Positions 61,767 through 64,000 of a stretch of 64,000 bases of DNA are shown piece by piece. Each line of letters opens with the position of its first letter. Position 1 is the first letter of the stretch. The notes under the pieces are model-generated. The model had not been told where the DNA came from. It made no database searches and was given only the letters and a program-made list of their open reading frames with translations. Position numbers and translations under genes: made by a program. Source of the stretch: Desulfovibrio sp. (GTDB lineage: Bacteria; Desulfobacterota; Desulfovibrionia; Desulfovibrionales; Desulfovibrionaceae); the NCBI GenBank assembly GCA_022839785.1, contig JALHJW010000008.1, positions 1-64,000 of the forward strand. The letters run 5' to 3'.

Positions 61767-64000
61767 ATGGAAGCGGAATACATCCTCGGGCTCGACATCG
61801 GCGCGAATTCCATCGGCTGGGCCATTCTCGGTCTGCGTGACGGCGAACCCGCCTCCATCGAAGGGACCGGCGCGCGCGTCTTTCCCGAGGGCGTGGAAGT
61901 TGACCGGCAACATGGAACGGAGAAACCCCGCAACCAGGAACGCCGCGAAAAACGTCTGCTGCGCCGCCAAATACGGCGCAGGGCCAAGCGGCTCAAGCGG
62001 GTGCTCTTCCTGCTCATGCACTACGGCCTGCTTCCCAAGGCCGATGTGCGGGACCCCGTGGAACGGATGAACTATTTTCGCCGTTTGGATCTGAAGCTCA
62101 TGCAGGCGCATTGCGACGGAAAACTCGGCGGGCCGGATGAAATCCGGCGCGCACGGTTGACGCTGCCGTATCGGCTCCGCGCGGCCGCGCTCGACAGGCC
62201 GCTTGCTCCGGAAGAATCGGGGCGCGCCATCTACCATTTGGCGCACCGGCGCGGTTTTGCGACCAACCGCAAGTCTCCGCCGAAGAAGGGCGAGGAGGAT
62301 GGCAAGGTGCAGGGGTCCATCAAGGGATTGGACGCCGCCATGCAGTCCGTCGGTGCTCGGACGTACGGAGAATATTTCTCCAGGCTGGACCCGGAGGAGG
62401 AGCGCATCCGGAACCGCTATACGGCGCGTGAGCGCTACATGGCCGAGTTTGATCGCATCTGGGAAGCTCAGGCACGACACCACCCGGAAATTTTCACCGA
62501 AAGGGCGCGAACCAAGATCAGGAAGGCGGTGTTCGCGCAGAAGCCGCTCAAAAGCGTGCGCGACCTCATCGGCCGCTGCTCTCTGGAGGCGAACAGGCGA
62601 CGCGCTCCATGGGCCGATTTTTCGGCGCAGCGTTTCCGCATGCTGCAACGGGTCAACGATCTTCTGGTGGTGGAGGGCCCTGGCCGGGAGCGGGCGCTGA
62701 CCACGGAGGAACGAGACAAGCTTCTCGCTGCCCTGGACCGGCAGGGGAGCATGGAATTCACCAAGGCGCGCAAGCTCCTCGGGCTTGCCGGCACGACGTT
62801 CAATCTCGAAGCCGGCGGCGAGAAGAAGTTGCCGGGCAATACGCTCAACGCACGCCTTTCCGGAGTTTTCGGCGAAGCGTGGCACGCCTTTTCCCCGGAG
62901 CGGCAGGAGGCCATCCTTCAGGATATGCGCTCCATCCAGAACGAAGACCATCTGGAACGCCGGGGCAAGGAGGTATGGGGCCTCGCTCCGTCCGAAGCCA
63001 AGCGATTCGCGGAGACGAGGCTGGAAGCGGGATACGCCAGACATTGCCGCAAGGCCATGCGAGCCCTCATGGCCCGCATGGAGGACGGAACGGCCTATGC
63101 CACGGCAAAAAAAGCGTTGTATCCGAGATCATCCGAGACGCGACGCATGGAGCGCCTGCCGCCGCTCGCGTCCTGGGCGGGCCGGGACATGCGAAATCCC
63201 ATCGTGAGCCGTTGCCTGAACGAGTTGCGCAAGGTGGTCAACGCCATCATTGAGCGTTTCGGCCCGCCCTCCATCATCCGGGTGGAGTTGGCGCGCGACC
63301 TCAAGCGGAGCGCCCCGGAGCGCGAACGCGCCTGGAAGCGCAATCGGGAGAATCAGCGCCAGCGCGTGGAGGCGGCCGCGATTCTCGCCCGCGAGCACCG
63401 CATGATCGACCCTCGGCGATCAGACATCGAGAAGGCCATGCTGGCCATCGAGTGCGGCATGACCTGTCCCTACACCGGCGAGCACTTCGGCTGGGAGGAC
63501 CTCTTTTCTTCCCCGCCACGGGTGGACGTGGAGCACATCCTGCCTTTCAGTCGTGCGCTAGACAACACCTACCTGAACAAAACCCTGTGCATGGCGCGCG
63601 AGAACCGGGAACGCAAGCGTGGCCGGACACCCCACGAGGCCTACCACGGCACGCCCGGGTGGGAGGCTATCCTGGAGCGGGTGAAATCCTTCCAGACGGA
63701 CGAGCGCACCGTACGGGCGAAACTGAGGCGTTTCCTCAGCGAGGACGTCAGCGAGGAGGCGACCATCGATCGTCTCCTCACGGACACGCGCTACGCCGCC
63801 CGTCTGGCCGTGGAGTATCTGGGCGTGCTTTACGGCGACGAGGCCCTGATCCGCATCGAAACCTGCACCGGCGGCACCACCGCGCACCTGCGCAAGCGCT
63901 GGGGATTGTCCGGAATTCTCGGGGGCGAGGGCAAGAACCGCGCGGATCATCGCCACCACGCGGTCGATGCCATGGTCGTGGGGTTGACGTCCCGGTCGGC
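61767..64000 (+). CDS. cas9: Cas9 endonuclease, probably type II-C, 3' end outside window
   Basis: 744 codons are open to the window edge. RuvC-I is YILGLDIGANSIGWAILG with Asp10. An Arg-rich bridge helix follows at about 54-84 (RREKRLLRRQIRRRAKRLKR). RuvC-II is IIRVELARDLK with Glu507, HNH is VDVEHILPFSRALDNTYLNK with His590 and probable Asn613, and RuvC-III is HRHHAVDAMVVG with His731 and Asp734. All nuclease residues are present, so it should cut both strands. HNH at 590 and RuvC-III at 730 match compact II-C enzymes of 1,000-1,100 residues. AGGGAGG lies four bases before ATG 61767. The PAM-interacting domain, cas1 and cas2 are beyond the edge. Confidence 0.95.
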   Translation, partial: MEAEYILGLDIGANSIGWAILGLRDGEPASIEGTGARVFPEGVEVDRQHGTEKPRNQERREKRLLRRQIRRRAKRLKRVLFLLMHYGLLPKADVRDPVERMNYFRRLDLKLMQAHCDGKLGGPDEIRRARLTLPYRLRAAALDRPLAPEESGRAIYHLAHRRGFATNRKSPPKKGEEDGKVQGSIKGLDAAMQSVGARTYGEYFSRLDPEEERIRNRYTARERYMAEFDRIWEAQARHHPEIFTERARTKIRKAVFAQKPLKSVRDLIGRCSLEANRRRAPWADFSAQRFRMLQRVNDLLVVEGPGRERALTTEERDKLLAALDRQGSMEFTKARKLLGLAGTTFNLEAGGEKKLPGNTLNARLSGVFGEAWHAFSPERQEAILQDMRSIQNEDHLERRGKEVWGLAPSEAKRFAETRLEAGYARHCRKAMRALMARMEDGTAYATAKKALYPRSSETRRMERLPPLASWAGRDMRNPIVSRCLNELRKVVNAIIERFGPPSIIRVELARDLKRSAPERERAWKRNRENQRQRVEAAAILAREHRMIDPRRSDIEKAMLAIECGMTCPYTGEHFGWEDLFSSPPRVDVEHILPFSRALDNTYLNKTLCMARENRERKRGRTPHEAYHGTPGWEAILERVKSFQTDERTVRAKLRRFLSEDVSEEATIDRLLTDTRYAARLAVEYLGVLYGDEALIRIETCTGGTTAHLRKRWGLSGILGGEGKNRADHRHHAVDAMVVGLTSRS

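Overview
The window is a GC-rich (by eye about two thirds G+C) Gram-negative chromosome segment. LpxK, two Wzx-type flippases and O-antigen-type genes show an outer membrane with surface polysaccharide. The feo/fur region, a PflX-like radical SAM protein, a lysine 2,3-aminomutase homologue and an HD-GYP protein fit an anaerobic member of the Desulfobacterota, most likely Desulfovibrio-like. That placement is inference from gene content and style, not from a marker gene.

Layout. 3-8885 (+): surface polysaccharide locus 1, with a GT2 end fragment, a flippase, two methyltransferases, GalE, an asparagine-synthase-like amidotransferase and two tandem paralogous GT4 enzymes. 8936-15954 (+): a tight mixed operon with an unknown protein, an alkaline-phosphatase-fold protein, UvrD/PcrA helicase, ThiL, a TrmO-aldolase fusion and an HD-GYP protein, mostly with 1-4 base stop/start overlaps. 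16203-22019: a PLC-like protein, AroC, an anchored unknown protein, DapF, a hotdog thioesterase, a histone-H1-like/CMD fusion and a CAT-like acyltransferase. 22096-24349: Fic protein, an AT-rich regulatory gap and a PflX-like protein.

24384-31619 (-) looks like one regulated system. It holds a sigma54-dependent activator; an intergenic region with three GGAA-N7-TTCC inverted repeats and a perfect -24/-12 promoter (TGGCAC-N5-TTGC); then an anchored small protein, a KamA-type lysine 2,3-aminomutase, two ATP-grasp ligases, a GNAT and probably an acyltransferase-3. This is the best candidate for an undescribed biosynthetic system, perhaps making a beta-amino-acid dipeptide or conjugate.

31672-35942: PH-like membrane protein, double UspA protein and a PHP-GT4 fusion. 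36133-39716 (-): feoB, feoA, a Cys-rich small protein, a second FeoA and a Fur-family regulator, with a Fur box lying over the feo promoter. 39846-41672 (+): a receiver-GGDEF protein and DinB.

41712-51089: surface polysaccharide locus 2. The left arm (-) has an AsnB-like amidotransferase, a GT2 and a polytopic protein. The right arm (+) has a 32-residue signal-peptide ORF coupled to a Wzy-like protein of lower GC, a GT4 frameshifted at a T7 run, and a flippase. A perfect 46-bp palindrome terminates it. 51243-61505: M16 peptidase, HAD phosphatase, flavoprotein reductase, RNase R, LpxK, Bax-inhibitor-1 protein and a Ca/Na antiporter.

61606-64000: the left end of a type II CRISPR-Cas locus. A candidate tracrRNA lies on the minus strand, divergent from a cas9 that runs off the window edge after RuvC-III. 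The CRISPR array, cas1/cas2 and the PAM-interacting domain are outside the window.
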